A program made the position numbers and the translations under genes. A stretch of DNA of 64,000 nucleotides from Marchantia polymorpha subsp. ruderalis (lineage: Eukaryota; Streptophyta; Marchantiopsida; Marchantiales; Marchantiaceae): NCBI GenBank assembly GCA_037833965.1, contig AP031353.1:3598501-3662500 (forward strand), written 5' to 3'. Below the pieces are notes generated by a model, which made no database searches, was not told the DNA's origin, and saw only the letters and a program-made list of their open reading frames with translations. Of this stretch, positions 45,249 through 57,994 are shown piece after piece; position 1 is the first letter of the stretch, and the number at the start of each line of letters is the position of its first letter.

Positions 45249-47608
45249 TCATCAAGGATGCACGCATATGCAAGAAGAAGGAAGATTGAAACAAGAGACT
45301 ATGTATTACAAGAGAGTAACATCAACAGTAAACCCAATTTTTTTAGCTGTATGATATATGTTGTTGAGTCCAGTTTTTGCATGCATTCTAATGTAATTAC
45401 CTTTGTGATTGCCCATCCATATTTTAAAAACAGGGGAATTGAGCAGAACTCATTGAATCAAAATATCATAATTCAATGAAGCGTAAAGAAACTTAACACA
45501 TGGCTATAGTGCATGTGAAACTACTTTAAAATCTTGTAACTACTTACACCCTAAACTCTTATCACAGCAATCAATATGTATAACAAACTAGTAAATTTTA
45601 TATAAGATTATAGATTTTCATAACATGATATTATGGAATTTAGTAGAGCTGTGTAAATAATATCTTTCAAAGTAGTTATTTTCTTCCAAAGATGTACAAG
45701 TGTGTTCTCTGCTCGTCATCTTCAAAAGTTAGATCAGTCATTAGCTTAAAATAGAATAAACGCGATAAAATGTTAAACAAAAATCAAAAATTTTGCCTGG
45801 CTAGTTCTGACTATATCATTACTGCCAAGTGGAAATGATGAAATCACATCACTATGTATTGTAAATGATGTTAAAGACACTATCGGTAATTATTGAGAAA
45901 TGTCTGGGTGGCTGAACATTGTAGTTCATTACCATCTGTGGAATAATGCGGAGGCAACCTTCAAAGAATTGGAATGGCAAAAGCTGACATTTCAGTTTCG
46001 ACGAAACTTTTAGTTTAATGGACAATTTGTAATGCATTTTGCCCGTACATTGGTTCAGACCGGAAAGTGTGTCAGATTATACACATGATGTTCTGTCCGA
46101 ATGAAGAAAAAAAATTAAGGGAAAGGAGAACTCTGTCGGATTCCCCTCACCAACAAGCGCTTAGCATGCTACAACACCGTCAACTTGCAGAACTAATGGA
46201 ACCATTTCAGAGCCAAATCACAATGCTGATTTGTCTGAACGGTGAGCAGAATTGAGACCGGGAGTTTATGTGAAGAAGATAGAAACAAATGAAGGGAAGC
46301 CGCTCAGATCTGTCGAAACGTCACGTCGTTTATGAAAGCTTCGTGTCTTTCTTGCTGCTCTAGACCTAACTCCACTTCTTCCACACAATCGCCTCTCGAT
46401 CGTCCTCTAGATCGAGAGATCGCGAGTCGAATCACGAGGAGGAAATAATTCTGAAAAAGTTTTGACACGGGTTCGGGGCCGAGCGAGAGGGTGTTCTTTC
46501 TCTTGGACATTCTCCGAAGAAATTTCCTTCTCGCTCGGCCCGTCGCCTCAGAATTAGTTCATATCAGGTAGCTTCATGATACGAGTACCCTTCTCTGATA
46601 GCCATCCCATCGAGTCCGATAGAGGCAGAAACGTAGGATTCACATTCCACAATACTTCGGTTGTGTACAGCCCGGTGAACAGCTGTCAATGTGGGCTCTT
46701 GGGTTTGGTTCGCGGTGTGTACTTGTTTGTACACTATCGATGATAGCTGAAATATCTACCGTGTACATCGAAGGTCAAGAATTTTCCTAGTCAATTTTGA
46801 TTCGTCAATAACTGCGAATCGCTGTTCCAGTTTTCAATTCCAAAAACTCCTTCTTGAGCATACGCAAATCTGATCTACTTTCCTGAATATGAAACATGCT
46901 AATTTCCCTGAACTCTCGCTTTGGACCTAAATAATGATCGACTTCTACTCGTTGGACATCAGGTACTGCGGTGAATCCTGCATAACTAATAATAACATTC
47001 AACTTCGACTTGCCTCTCGATCTTATATGGGTTCACATTCGAATCGTGTTTCCCTCTGGGAAGGTTAATATGGTCCCTTCCCCAAGGAGATTCCCGGGAG
47101 ATTCAACCGGCCAGGGCAGAACAGAGTAGCAATCATCGTAAGTGCTCGTGGACCCGATGCTGCTTAAGAATCGTGCGCATTCGTACGCGCGTTGTTCTGC
47201 GTGGGGAGTTTTTATTCGATTCTGAGGATGCCTACCCAAAAAAACTAGCAGAGACAAAAAAAAGCCGGATCTCCTCTCAACAGAGAAATTTCAGACTTCT
47301 GTAATCACAATAAGCAGGAAACTTCAAGGGAAAAACGACAGATCAAACAAGAAGAATTTCTCAAATCTAGGACAGGCAGGTTCAGACTTCCAAAACCGGT
47401 CTCGCTGATGTCAAGAGGAAAATTTTCATTTCCAATCAATGTGTGCCTCCTCCAAGCGTTGATATTGTTTTCGAGTCACCTGAATAGCAATCGAAACTCC
47501 ATGGCCAGAAATTCACGCCTTCTCGTGTGACTGTTACCTCGTGCTCGGTCACTGCGAGCAGTAAGGCTGCGACCGAGCCTCAGCGTAGATCAAAGCTGCT
47601 CTACCAAA
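44111..47608. other. AT-rich intergenic region with (TA)n tract
   Basis: A (TA)n microsatellite lies at about 45216-45244. No reading frame with a recognisable domain was found. 46290-47290 is less AT-rich and may include the promoter and leader of the 47609 gene, but no clear TATA box was identified. Confidence 0.5.
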
Positions 47609-48913
47609 ATGGGGCACTACAGGCCCCGGCGGCCGAGGCTGCACGAGGACCCTTTCAAAATGGTGGGAATCACATGCACTGCGGTGGACAAGATACGCAA
47701 GGGAGCATTCCGAGGCTTCTCGCACTGGACGGCAGGGGTTCCCACTCCCGAGGTGCATCACGAGAGGCGCATGGCGCGTCTGAAAGCCCTGAACCATAAC
47801 GTGAAGCCCCGCCTCGGGGTCTCGGTGGCAGAAGCTCGAAATCACGCTCTTAACATCAACTCCATGGTGAACCGCATCATCAATCGAGAATCAACCGTAG
47901 CGCGTTCGAAAGACCCGCACAATTTCAACACACATCAGGCCTTGCTACGCAGGCCACTAGATTTCGGGAAAAAGAAGAAGAAGGTAGAAATCGAGCCCAT
48001 GGAGCAGCCTTCGCTGAAGAAAAGGAAGAAGAGAAAGAAAGAATGGTGCGATACCACCGTCACAGACTGGCTCAGCGCCACAAACCACCCTCTGAAGAAG
48101 CTAGCGCCCACGGAGAGCATTGCAGCTCTAAAACCTGATCATCCAGGTGCGATTGCTGTCAGAAAGGGCACCCCGCTCTGCTATAGTCCCTACAAGCAAA
48201 CGAAATTGGTCGATGGCACGCACTTGTGCGATCGCTACAAGTACAATGACCCAAAATCGAGAAAGCGCTACTTCTCAGGCGACGATAACATCAGGCTGAA
48301 GAAGCATTACAAAGAAGTGATCGACAATCCGCAAGGCCTGGCTACTCTCACTACCAAACCGTGGAAGCCACCTCCTCCTCCTCCACTGACCACGTACGAT
48401 CCTCAGTGGAGCATCGACATGCGCTTAGGCGATATTCCGAGCGATTTGAAAGCCACACCCAACAGGCATACTCTAGATGACCCCTTGAGGCCCTGCTCCT
48501 CGAGCAAGCCCTACATCAATCCTCTCGTCGAGCCAGAAGCGTATTACCTCCAGGAGCTGCAGTCGCTGCCCGTGCCATGCAACACGCCTAGATCCGGATA
48601 TTCATCCGCGCGATCGACCAGGCACTCGTCGAGATCCCCGCCAGGATCGAGAGCTTGCTCGAGCGTCAGACATGTGCATCGCGCTGATCTGAACACGAAG
48701 TCAGATGATCCACTGAGTGACGAAATGAGTTATAGGTTCGGTGAGATGATAAGAAACCTGCTGCCGCCTCCTGATGCTGAACAGCCTTCCCCCTCGGAGA
48801 TCGATGAATTAGAAGAGCTCGAGGAAGAAATCGAAGCTTACCTGAAAGCCCCATACAAGCCCACAGATGTACCTCCTTGGGAATACCCTGATTGCTGCAT
48901 AAACCCCTACTGA
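47609..48913 (+). CDS. Orphan basic protein, 434 aa, unknown function
   Basis: A single open frame with an ATG in good context (AAAATGG) and clearly higher GC than its surroundings supports a real gene. I do not recognise the family. Visible features: a basic N-terminus (MGHYRPRRPRLHEDP) with HALNINSMVNRIINRES at about residues 90-106; two Lys clusters likely to be nuclear localisation signals (KKKKKVE at about 125, KKRKKRKKE at about 138); a central part with many Pro/Tyr/Asp turns (YSPYKQTK, YKYNDPKSRKRYF); a proline run PPPPPP near 256; a Ser/Arg-rich stretch near 335-355; and an acidic Glu-rich C-terminus (ELEELEEEIEAYL) ending in PDCCINPY. No membrane segment or signal peptide was found. 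It may be part of a longer spliced gene. Confidence 0.7.
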   Translation: MGHYRPRRPRLHEDPFKMVGITCTAVDKIRKGAFRGFSHWTAGVPTPEVHHERRMARLKALNHNVKPRLGVSVAEARNHALNINSMVNRIINRESTVARSKDPHNFNTHQALLRRPLDFGKKKKKVEIEPMEQPSLKKRKKRKKEWCDTTVTDWLSATNHPLKKLAPTESIAALKPDHPGAIAVRKGTPLCYSPYKQTKLVDGTHLCDRYKYNDPKSRKRYFSGDDNIRLKKHYKEVIDNPQGLATLTTKPWKPPPPPPLTTYDPQWSIDMRLGDIPSDLKATPNRHTLDDPLRPCSSSKPYINPLVEPEAYYLQELQSLPVPCNTPRSGYSSARSTRHSSRSPPGSRACSSVRHVHRADLNTKSDDPLSDEMSYRFGEMIRNLLPPPDAEQPSPSEIDELEELEEEIEAYLKAPYKPTDVPPWEYPDCCINPY

Positions 48914-51364
48914 TAACAATCATCACTCACCTGAAACCGACCCAGTTCTGATTTCGGTCAACGAAGCAAATCAGCCTGAGATTTGACAGCTTGCAAGAAC
49001 AAGATAGAGAATTAAACAATCGGGATAAATCCGGATTCGTACCCAAAAGTGGTTCCTTGGATTTCACCTGATTTCTGTCGAAGAAGATTGCATAAATGAC
49101 AGGACATGACAACATGACATGACAAACACAGCGTGGTCACTTGTCCAGACAGAGATAGCTCCCTCGTACTTCCGTGCACTAAAAGTCATATAAGGTACGA
49201 GAAGAGGAACTTCCGACACAAGTTGCAGCATTAAAGGGCATGGCCTGCACGGCCGCCCTGAAGCAGGGCTGTGCATCGTTGGATCTACAAATCTCGCCGG
49301 ATGAATCTGGATGTGTGGCCCGAGGATGCAATGAAGACTTCCACGTTCTTTATTGCAGCAACGATCTGCAGATTGGTCTACAAAAAGTTGCTTACGTACT
49401 GGTGCCAGATCTGCCGATCCTATCGGAATTTGAAAAGCAAAAGCCGAGAATCTACAGATTTTCGGACGCGATTCCCAAGAAGTCAACAATGCTTCTGATG
49501 CTCCTATTGAGCCTCAGGACACCAGCCCTACCCGGGAATATACAACGCCCACGGATTCCTTGGGTGCCAACCTTTGCGACACAATGGCCTCCCTCCTCTT
49601 CACCTTCTCTGAATACTCCTCCAGTATAATACGCAATGTTTTCCATCCTATCGGGCCGAAAACAAAGTACTGTATCGTACTTGTGATGGTTGTTGCGCTC
49701 ACATATGGGGAAGGTCATAATCTGTCCCTCTTTCCATGAATGTGACAAAGCCATTCCAGCTTTCTAAAATTACCGGGAGAATTGAAGTATTCTTCTTCTC
49801 AAGCTGCAGGAAGTAAGTCGTGTGAGTTCGATCTATCCCGGGCTTCGGAGAGGATCTTCTGATTATTAAGATAACCTCCTGCTGTGTGGGGGGTTAAGTT
49901 TGTGGTAGATCCCTTGTCTCCATAATTATCTGCCGATTTGTTGTAACCGTATGCTCTCCTCTATACAGATCTTTAGCTCTCGACCAACGGGAATGGCTTA
50001 CAGCCCCTTTTTGCCACTAACTGCATTCTTTTGCTGCTGCTGCTGCTACAGAAAGGGGTTGTGTCGACCTCCACAAACGTTCAACCTCCTTGTAGAAGGA
50101 CATCACTGAAGACAGCTAGTATATTCATTCAGTTTTCCAATGTTGATATTCTCAACAATGCATTTTAAAGGCCCTGGAATCCAGAGCATCACATGCTTAC
50201 AGTTGAGGCCTTGCCAGGCCTTTGGCCTCAGGATGCGCACTAAGAATGTCAATTTGACTGATGCTTCTGCAGATTTATGCCTTCTTCAATCCGATTGGAA
50301 GATATCGAATATTGAAGCATAAGAAGTACGATATGGAACAGAAAGGTACAAAGAAGGGCAAGTAAAATATATGGTGATGAAAATAGTAGCTTTCTTATAG
50401 GACGGTAATCAACTTCGGTATATGCTACCGGTGGCTGAATCTCTTATCTTGGGGTTATAATATCTCAGATTCCAGTATAACTTGCACAACAACACAAGGA
50501 GCGAATGAATCCTCGAAACGGGTGAACTGCCATAGTGCTGATGGCATCAGCACTATTGCAGCAGCCTGATGCATCCAGCTGATGATCAGGAGTACAACAG
50601 GCCATGTTAGCTGACTTACGTTGTCACAAAGTCTTGCATATCCGTGTCTGATGTGCAGGCAGCTACCACTGTGTGTGTCTTCTTTAGCATCGATGCCTTT
50701 GTGCAGGTTAATCTTTTGCTTAGTCGTGGAGAACATTTATTGGTACAGTACCGGAGACCAAAATCCTAAAACACCTTAAATTGACGACTCTTCTTGAAGG
50801 CAGGAGAGAACAGCATTTCGACGGGCATCTGTTCAGTTATAAGGTATGTAAATCCTCTCTTTCAATCCAGATGCAGTGTAGTTTATGCTTCTCTTGAAAC
50901 CAAAGAGTTGTGCAAATGATCTATTTATCTTCTGCATGTGATATTTAAGGGGTTTACATTTACATTACTTATTTATTTTATCTATTTGTTATAAATAACG
51001 TGGAAAAATTGTAGAACTCTATATTTAAGTACAGCGATATCTAAAAACTTCATGTGGAGCAAATTATCTTCTAGTGACAAATAAAAAATGAAATTTTCAC
51101 TCGGATATCTAGAAACTGATGTATTTTAAGATTCTGGGAATCTTACATCTCAAGCAATTCACTGTTAGTAGTACCAAAAGAATTTTGGAAAACACTCTCA
51201 TTTGTATTATAGAATTCTTTTGTCTAAATTCTTGTCTCAATTGAAATTTTCTCCAAAAATTCTCATTTCAAAGTCTCCCCTTTTCACAAAAGCATGCTTA
51301 TAGACTTACAAGATCGCCAGATTTTATGAAATAAAATTAGCCCATTGTTTATATTACATCTTAT
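48914..51364. other. Intergenic region, no supported gene
   Basis: Contains a (GCT)n tract at about 50031-50047 and overlapping opposite-strand frames at 49064-49754 with no recognisable family. From about 50900 it becomes AT-rich. An untranslated exon or small gene cannot be excluded. Confidence 0.45.
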
Positions 51365-51372
51365 ATTTACAA

Positions 51373-51588
51373 GGTAGTGGCTAGTTATCTTTCACTTAGG
51401 GCTAATTAACCCTCACTTTAGTATAAGTAGTTCTCTTATTGGTCAATACAGTGTACGCAATTTTCTTATTGGTCAATGCAGTGTAATAAGGATGGAGTAG
51501 CAACTATAGGGTGTTCGACCAATCAAATAAGACCGTATACTAGGGTGAAAGCTAATTAACCCTAAGTGAGTGATAATTAGCCCCTCCC
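51373..51588. mobile_element. MITE with about 50-bp inverted ends and 8-bp target duplication
   Basis: This 216-bp element starts GGTAGTGGCTAGTTATC and ends with the complement of GGGAGGGGCTAATTATC; the inverted similarity extends about 50 bp inward (CACTTAGGG.TAATTA). It is flanked by ATTTACAA on both sides (51365-51372, 51589-51596). Eight-base duplications are typical of hAT-type MITEs. The middle contains two ATTGGTCAAT copies. No coding capacity. Confidence 0.85.
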
Positions 51589-51596
51589 ATTTACAA

Positions 51597-52620
51597 ACAG
51601 ATTTGTACTTTCTATATAATACTTTATAAAGAAATACCAAGAGATCACAAACATGTCGAGAATGTCAATGCAATGTTTAAAATCTGCGTCCTAAATTTTC
51701 AAATATATCATTGGGGTCAAGAATTATAATTTAGATTAAGAAATAAATCTAAACGTATATTTCCTTTCGTCAACTTAAAGTGCACATATGACATATGTAA
51801 TTCCAAACAGATACATTTGTAATTGTTCTCCTTGAAAAGCAGCAAAATATAAGCAAATAAATGAATATAATTTGTTAATGATATTGCGTTAAAATTTCAT
51901 TACTTAGTTATGATGTGCTTACTGGATAAGTCTATGAAATAGAACAAAACAAGCAAGCACCAAGTAAATTTTATCTAGCTTAGAAATTGGAGTAAAAATC
52001 TCATGGAAATCATGTAACTGTTTTGTTATATCGCATGAGAATAAATATATTAAGTAGGTTGAAGAAATTACTTCTTCAAAATAAGTTTTTTAAAAATGAA
52101 AAAATGTTCATTGAATAACTTCATTATGTCAAACATTTGACATAACATGATGTGAATGTTGAAAGCTACCACTAACACATGATTATTATTCTTTAATTGC
52201 AAACCTAAGATATGGGCTGCCGAAGAGGAATAATTTATAAATCCCCTTTCAACTTTTCATCTTAACAATTGAATATTGAGTTAATGCTTCGTAACTATAA
52301 TGTAAGTCCTTTCGATCTTTATCATGTTTCAGCGTTAATCATTTGGCATTTATTGTCCAATATATATATTTCTAAAATACTTTCAGCTTGACAGCAAAAA
52401 ATACTTGATTGCAGTGTAGTTGTCATGAAAATCATTATCTAATTTCCATAATTATTTTCACACCATATTAAAGGTGACATACTAGACATAAGGAGATAAA
52501 CATCAAAATTTAAAAAAAAAATTCATGAGGGTTGGATTAGATTATGAAAAATCTGGATTACATATATTACTTCTTGGAAGAAACTACATTATATGTTTGA
52601 ATTCAACTGATGTAAAATTA
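51597..52620. other. AT-rich intergenic, no gene seen
   Basis: Very AT-rich with short frames only. Confidence 0.55.
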
Positions 52621-53075
52621 CGGTCCGTACGGATTTTACTATTCCGTTGGGTCCTCGCCCGTCCGCGCTGCTGCGCTGGCGCCGAAGGCGCCGTACAATT
52701 TCCAACCCCGAAGGCGCATTTCCAGGGCCGAAGGCGGATTTCCCGCCGACGCCGAAGCGCTTGTGCGTAGGCGAACTTCGCTCGTCCGCCTGCGCAGAGG
52801 TGTTTGTCCTCCCCGCCTACGAGTAGGCGACATCCGCGGCGGACATCCCGCCGACGTCAAACCCTATTTCGCCTACGCGTAGGCGGACTTTCTCCCGTCC
52901 GCGCATAGGACAAACTTTCCTCGCCTACTCGTAGGCGAGAAGCTGAGTGTCTTGGGACCTTCATAACTCCCGGAGTTCTCCTCCGTTTGTGGCGTTCTTG
53001 GGCTCGTTAGAATCAGCGCGTCGAGCTCTTTCCAACGAGACCCTAACCAAGTCGAGGCGTTTGGGAATTGACCAG
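52621..53075 (-). mobile_element. Relic of the GC-rich repeat-family leader
   Basis: A sharp GC-rich island in AT-rich DNA. Its right part, read on the minus strand, matches the 9672 copy's leader at about 9970-10060 (GAAAGAGCTC..CGCGCTGATTCTAACGAGCC shared as two blocks). It carries three palindromes of a version not seen in the other copies, CGCCTACGCGTAGGCG (52814, 52870, 52922), plus GGCGCCGAAGGCGCC-like elements. Both termini and the ORF are missing. Confidence 0.7.
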
Positions 53076-54330
53076 GTTCTGAAGGATTCCTCTAGCACAC
53101 ATTACACAAAGTTGCACATGTTTCTTTGATTTATATGTAATCATTCATATGACAAAATGTAGTATCTCTTTGTATCTTAAGGCAGAAAAATGTCATGTGA
53201 GGTTTCAGAAAACGAGGCAATTGTTATTTTTGAAATAAAAGTATGTAGTCCATTTTTAAAGCACTCTTTCATGCATTCACTTTAATTTTTATATCAAATC
53301 AATTAATTATTAATAATTATTACAAAATAATTATTAAATGTCCTAAACAGAGTTGATTAAATCAAAATACCTTGTTGCGACCTAGTTAATATAATATAAT
53401 CTGTGATATTCTGGCATAGGTTAAATTTTTATGTAATGTATAAATTATTAAACTTCTAGTATATAATTAACTGCATTTATTCATAATTAACACATTGTCC
53501 ACATATTGCTTTCAAGTAATACATATAATTTTAGTTTATCAATCTTAAAGAGTATTGATGTTTGAACTATATATAACAAGTCTACTTAAAATTGATTATT
53601 TTAATTTTAAGTATTCTTTATTTTTAGTAGGACAAAAAATACAATATTAAGCAGAATTTATTTCTTAAACTAAAATTAAAAATTTCAAACAATTGACATA
53701 ATTTTACTATACTTTATAATTTTATTGAAAATGATTTTGATTATTTAATTGAAATTTTCATTCTATGGGTCTGATAATGAAGTTTAAAGTTTCTTTCAGT
53801 TAAGAAAACTGAAAAGGATTTCATGTTTTACATTCTTCAAATATATCTCTTAATATATAATTTTTCAATTAATTTAATAGGTTTAAATAAGTTTCTAAAA
53901 TGTACAAATAAAAAAATATTTACTAGTTATGTATTTCAGGTTTACAAATTTACCTGAATGAAAGAACTTAGATATTATATATTATAAATTTTCGAAAATA
54001 GAAAAATAATGTTAAATTTTGAAAAAAAATTTCCTCTTTTTTTAATTTTTTTACTTCTATTTAAAAAGATTATTGTTTATTTATATATTTAGGTTTATAG
54101 AATGACCTAAATGAAAGATTTCAATTATTAGCTCTAATAATTATTTATAAAAAAAGATTTTTTATTGACATTTTTACTGGAATTAAAAATGAGTGATTCA
54201 ATGCTGATAGTTTTTGCTCCTCGTACTCCGCGACAACAATGCCAAACACAACGTTCTCTTGCTTCCTCATCAGAATATCAGACCTGTGCTAGGTGCTCCT
54301 CGTCAAAATTTTACATTTCCTTCACTAAAC
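53076..54330. other. AT-rich intergenic, no gene seen
   Basis: Highly AT-rich, with stops in all frames. Confidence 0.55.
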
Positions 54331-54337
54331 TGCTTTA

Positions 54338-55660
54338 TTTGGATTGACGTTGTAAGAGGAAAAGACAGATGTCCACTCCCCTTTTATGAAAAACATGCCC
54401 CAATACTTCTAGTCAATGTCTCATCTTTTCAAGAAATTGCACGAATTTCTTCAAAGTTGTTAATGATTTTACTTCTAAACCACACACTTCTTTCTCTTCT
54501 AGTTTACATTTATGATCATTTGTCTCAACAATTTCTTCAATAGCTTTCATTTTGTGATCAGTGTCTGCTACTGTTGTAACCTCTCTACATGTATTCACAT
54601 TATTCGCTTTGACAACATCCACAACAGTCGCAGCTACGGCCTTTGCAGCTTCTTGAACGACAGCATCATCTTTAGTTGCAATTGCATAGGTTGCCGCGAG
54701 CTTGACAAGTTTAGTTGCTTCTTCTCAGCAGGTTTGATCGCCTCTATTGGCGCAAATGCAGCCCTAGAATCTACCTACCCAGTCCTTGCAGCTGTTTTCA
54801 TTATACTTCCCACATCCACTTGCCGACAGACAGTTCTCCCTTGTAATACTGTAACTCAGCTTCCTACAATGTCGTAACCTTCTTTGAACGTCTTTCTTTA
54901 CCTTATTCTACCCCTATCCCATGCTCTTAAATACTTTTAAGATTCCTATTACCTCTATCTATCAGCTACCTTCGAAGGAGGAAATCTCTACCTCAAACAT
55001 CAGCTTTCGATGGTATTTCAACATCTTCATCACCACTCCTTTCCTCCCCTCTTCTTTTGTTGGTTCCTCCATCACAAATGTCACTCCTTTGTTTTGAAAC
55101 CCCTCCTCTTTCATTCTACTCTCCATCTTTATCACTTGATGGACAAGTGTGTCCAAATCACTATTAGTTACCTATTACTCTTCGCTTTAAGTCCACTTTG
55201 TCTTTGCGCCGTCTTTTTATTTCATTTACTTCCTTGTTGGTGTCATAAGTCTGTCTAAGTTGATTCAAAGCTTCAACAATAGCTCTACCATCTATCTCTT
55301 GTGCAACATCTTTCCGTTTCACTTCTTCTTTATCTACACACTCACTATTACTTCCAACCAACGATTCATGATGAATTCTTATGCATTATTGCTTTGCCAC
55401 TTACTTCTTTACTTGCTTTACCACATGTCAAAGGTTTTTTCTTTCAGTTGGTCCAGTTTGCATATTAATTTCACCAAAATTGCGGATTCTCAAATAGTGC
55501 ATAACCTTTGCCACCATACCAATTGTTAGTACATGTTCAATCACGTTATCCAATTGTAACGCGAATTTCAGAAGACATGTTGAGTAAGTTCTCAACATCT
55601 CACGATCCATCACTTTTGAAGATGTCTTGCCGGAAGTAATCGAACTACTCTCTATAAATA
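54338..55660 (-). pseudogene. DCAF1 (DDB1-CUL4-associated factor 1) pseudogene, N-terminal region
   Basis: Minus-strand frames, in order, read DREMLRTYSTCLLKFAL ... EHVLTIGMVAKVMHYLRIR.FGE; a Lys/Arg-rich part (RRRKDKVDLKRR); VCRQVDVGSI; RAAFAPIEAIKPA; KLVKLAATYAIATKDDAVVQ with AAKAVAATVVDVVKANN; and finally LEVLGHVFHKRGVDICLF. Plant DCAF1 proteins carry the same series (LRTYSTGLLA, EDVLTSG..AKLMRYLR, AAELVK, AASTV.DAA, EVLGPVLHEKGVDVCL). DCAF1 is the substrate receptor of CUL4-DDB1 ubiquitin ligases. Stops and frameshifts break every segment and no clear introns separate them, which suggests a processed pseudogene. The functional gene must be elsewhere. Confidence 0.7.
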
Positions 55661-57990
55661 ATCCATTCTGCCATCACCGACCTAAAGGCGCTTCCTCTAT
55701 GATACACTGCTTGATACTAACAAATACTTGGTACTAAAAAACGTGAGTATACAGCACATGCATATATATCAAGCAAGATAAATAGCTAGAAGTAATCTAG
55801 TAGCAGCAGAACATGGATTGAACGTAACATGTGGAGAAGAAATTTTGAATAGACTAGCTCAAATAAGTCATAATCTTTTGCTAAGCATATTCAGAAGGCG
55901 GCCAATCGTACGAGAGAATTGGGAGTCGCTTGTGAGTGGAGATCCGCTCCTTGCTCGTACTTTGATACTTCTCCTCCTCTTTCTCCATCACTCCTCTTTC
56001 ATTATCACATATTTATTTCTTTATAGAAATCAATTTTATTTGCAGCTATTTGTTGAAATTTCCTTGAAATGTTGGACTCAAACAAATTTGAAATTTTTTT
56101 AAAGTTTGTTTTTAAATTGAAACAATATTATATAGGTTAATGTTGTGACAATTGAAAATATGATAAGGATATGAATAAATTGAGTTATGTTACCACTCCA
56201 GGAAAATATTAAATTCTATTCAAAACATGCTTACAACCAAAAAAGTGCACCAACCACTTGTTTTGGTAATATTTTAACATTTTGTAATAAAATATCACAA
56301 TGTGTAAATGTGCACCATATTATTTTCTAAACATTACTGATTAGAATATGAATCCAAACACGGAAGTTGTGTAAGATCTTGAGCATTTGAGATTCATGAT
56401 TGTGGATCAGTCCGTGGAGCTGCGGATATGTTGAATTAAGATACTTGTGCAAGATTTGGACATATCATGTCTGAGAACTCTACTTTCAGAAAATGGCCAA
56501 TGGGAAGTGAACCATTACTCTTAAAAGTAGCAAACAGGCCACTGCTTACGGTGCATTGTAACATACGACTTCTTGATGTACATACTAAATGCCCCATGAG
56601 AGGCATATTCTAAACGAAGTGTACATGGATTACTTTGTAGAGTAACATCATCGCTCAGGTCGGCAATGTGTCAAGTCCTGCTGACTCCTCCTCGCTCCCA
56701 CCTATTTCATCCTCTCTGCCTCCGATCGGTGCGATCGAAGGAGGCAGGGAGGATAGGGAGGCACCGCGCAGTAAAAAACGGCGGTGGTCGCACCAGCTGC
56801 CCGTCATGCAAGCGCTACACCACCGAACTCGCTGTCCATCCATCCGTCCTTCCTCGCTCCAAATGGCTACGATCGGGAAGAATGTAATGATTACACTACG
56901 TAATGACATTACATTGTAAAGACATCCTGTGCAGAAGTGTTGAGTACTTGGAGGAGCGAGCAGAGGACGAAAGTCCTCCTTGCCCGAGACGAGGATGAGA
57001 AGCGAGGGAAAGACGGCGGGAGAGCGTGCACTGCTCTTCCGGCCGGTTCTTACATTCTCCTCGGCTGGCAGTGATTGAGCTCTGCTCTGCTCTCAAGGCA
57101 CCAGGACGTCGTGGACAGCACACGCAATAGATTCAAGCAGATTCGAAAAGTTCTCTGAAGTCAACGGGGTGGAAGAGCGCAACAGAGCGGATTGAAGCCA
57201 GACCCGAGGACTCCTTGTCGTATCTCGCATCGGCATGCCTCAGAATAGCAAACAAAAGCCCCAAAGGCTGGTGGCATAATTTGACGTAAGAATCTTTCTG
57301 CAATTTTCGACCGCAACTTGTTGTAAGAAACTCACAGAATAAGGTCCGGCAGCTGTGCCCTCCGTTGACGGATATAGATTTGCCAAACGAGCCTCCAAGA
57401 TGACGGGGTCAAAACATGGAGCAGAATCTTCGTGGTGCTGTCAAGGCACGAGTGCATATGAAAGCACACTACGGTCAAGTACCGAGCTCCTGAGCGAATC
57501 AGGTTGCGGCCAGCAGGGACGGCTCTCATGTGAGCCCCGAACGGCGTTGGAAAATAGTAAGAGGGTACAATCGTCGATTGGGAACTTTAGAGCCGGCGGA
57601 CGAGCAGTGGGGCCGCTTTTAATAACCTCTGCAGACAAAGAGGCGACGGCTTCTGGGAATCCTTGTCGGTCATCGGTGTGGACTGTGGAGTGATGTGGCG
57701 AGCAGAGTTGCCGCGAGAGCCAGAATCAGGGTCTACGAGAACCACACTGGGCGAGAATTGTTGTGCTTCTCACGTTGGAGCTCCAATATTGGAATTCTGA
57801 GTCGCTTATACTGGCTGCGAGCTTTTGCTCTGTGCAAATTGGAGCTGAATCTAGTTTGCCCAATCATGTGATCCAGCACCTTTTCATTGACTTACTGTAG
57901 ATGGATCCATCCCCTTGCACTGGATCTATCTGTAGACAGATTCCGGGGCCCTCGTAAAGCAGCTCGCTCGCTTATTCTCAAGACTGCTAT
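55661..57990. other. Intergenic region with inverted repeats
   Basis: AT-rich to 56640, then moderate GC. It contains two fold-backs: 56709-56754 (ATCCTC.CTGCCTCC and complement) and 56881-56915 (AATGTAATG...CATTACATT with inner TTAC/GTAA). The frames at 57332-57693 match no known family. 57300-57990 is probably the upstream region of the DUR3 gene. Confidence 0.5.
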
Positions 57991-57994
57991 CCAC

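Noticed and set aside
49240-49629. 129-codon plus-strand frame
   Set aside because: No recognisable family and competing frames on the opposite strand; could be chance.
57355-57693. 112-codon plus-strand frame upstream of DUR3
   Set aside because: No domain, overlapping minus-strand frames of similar length; left as intergenic.
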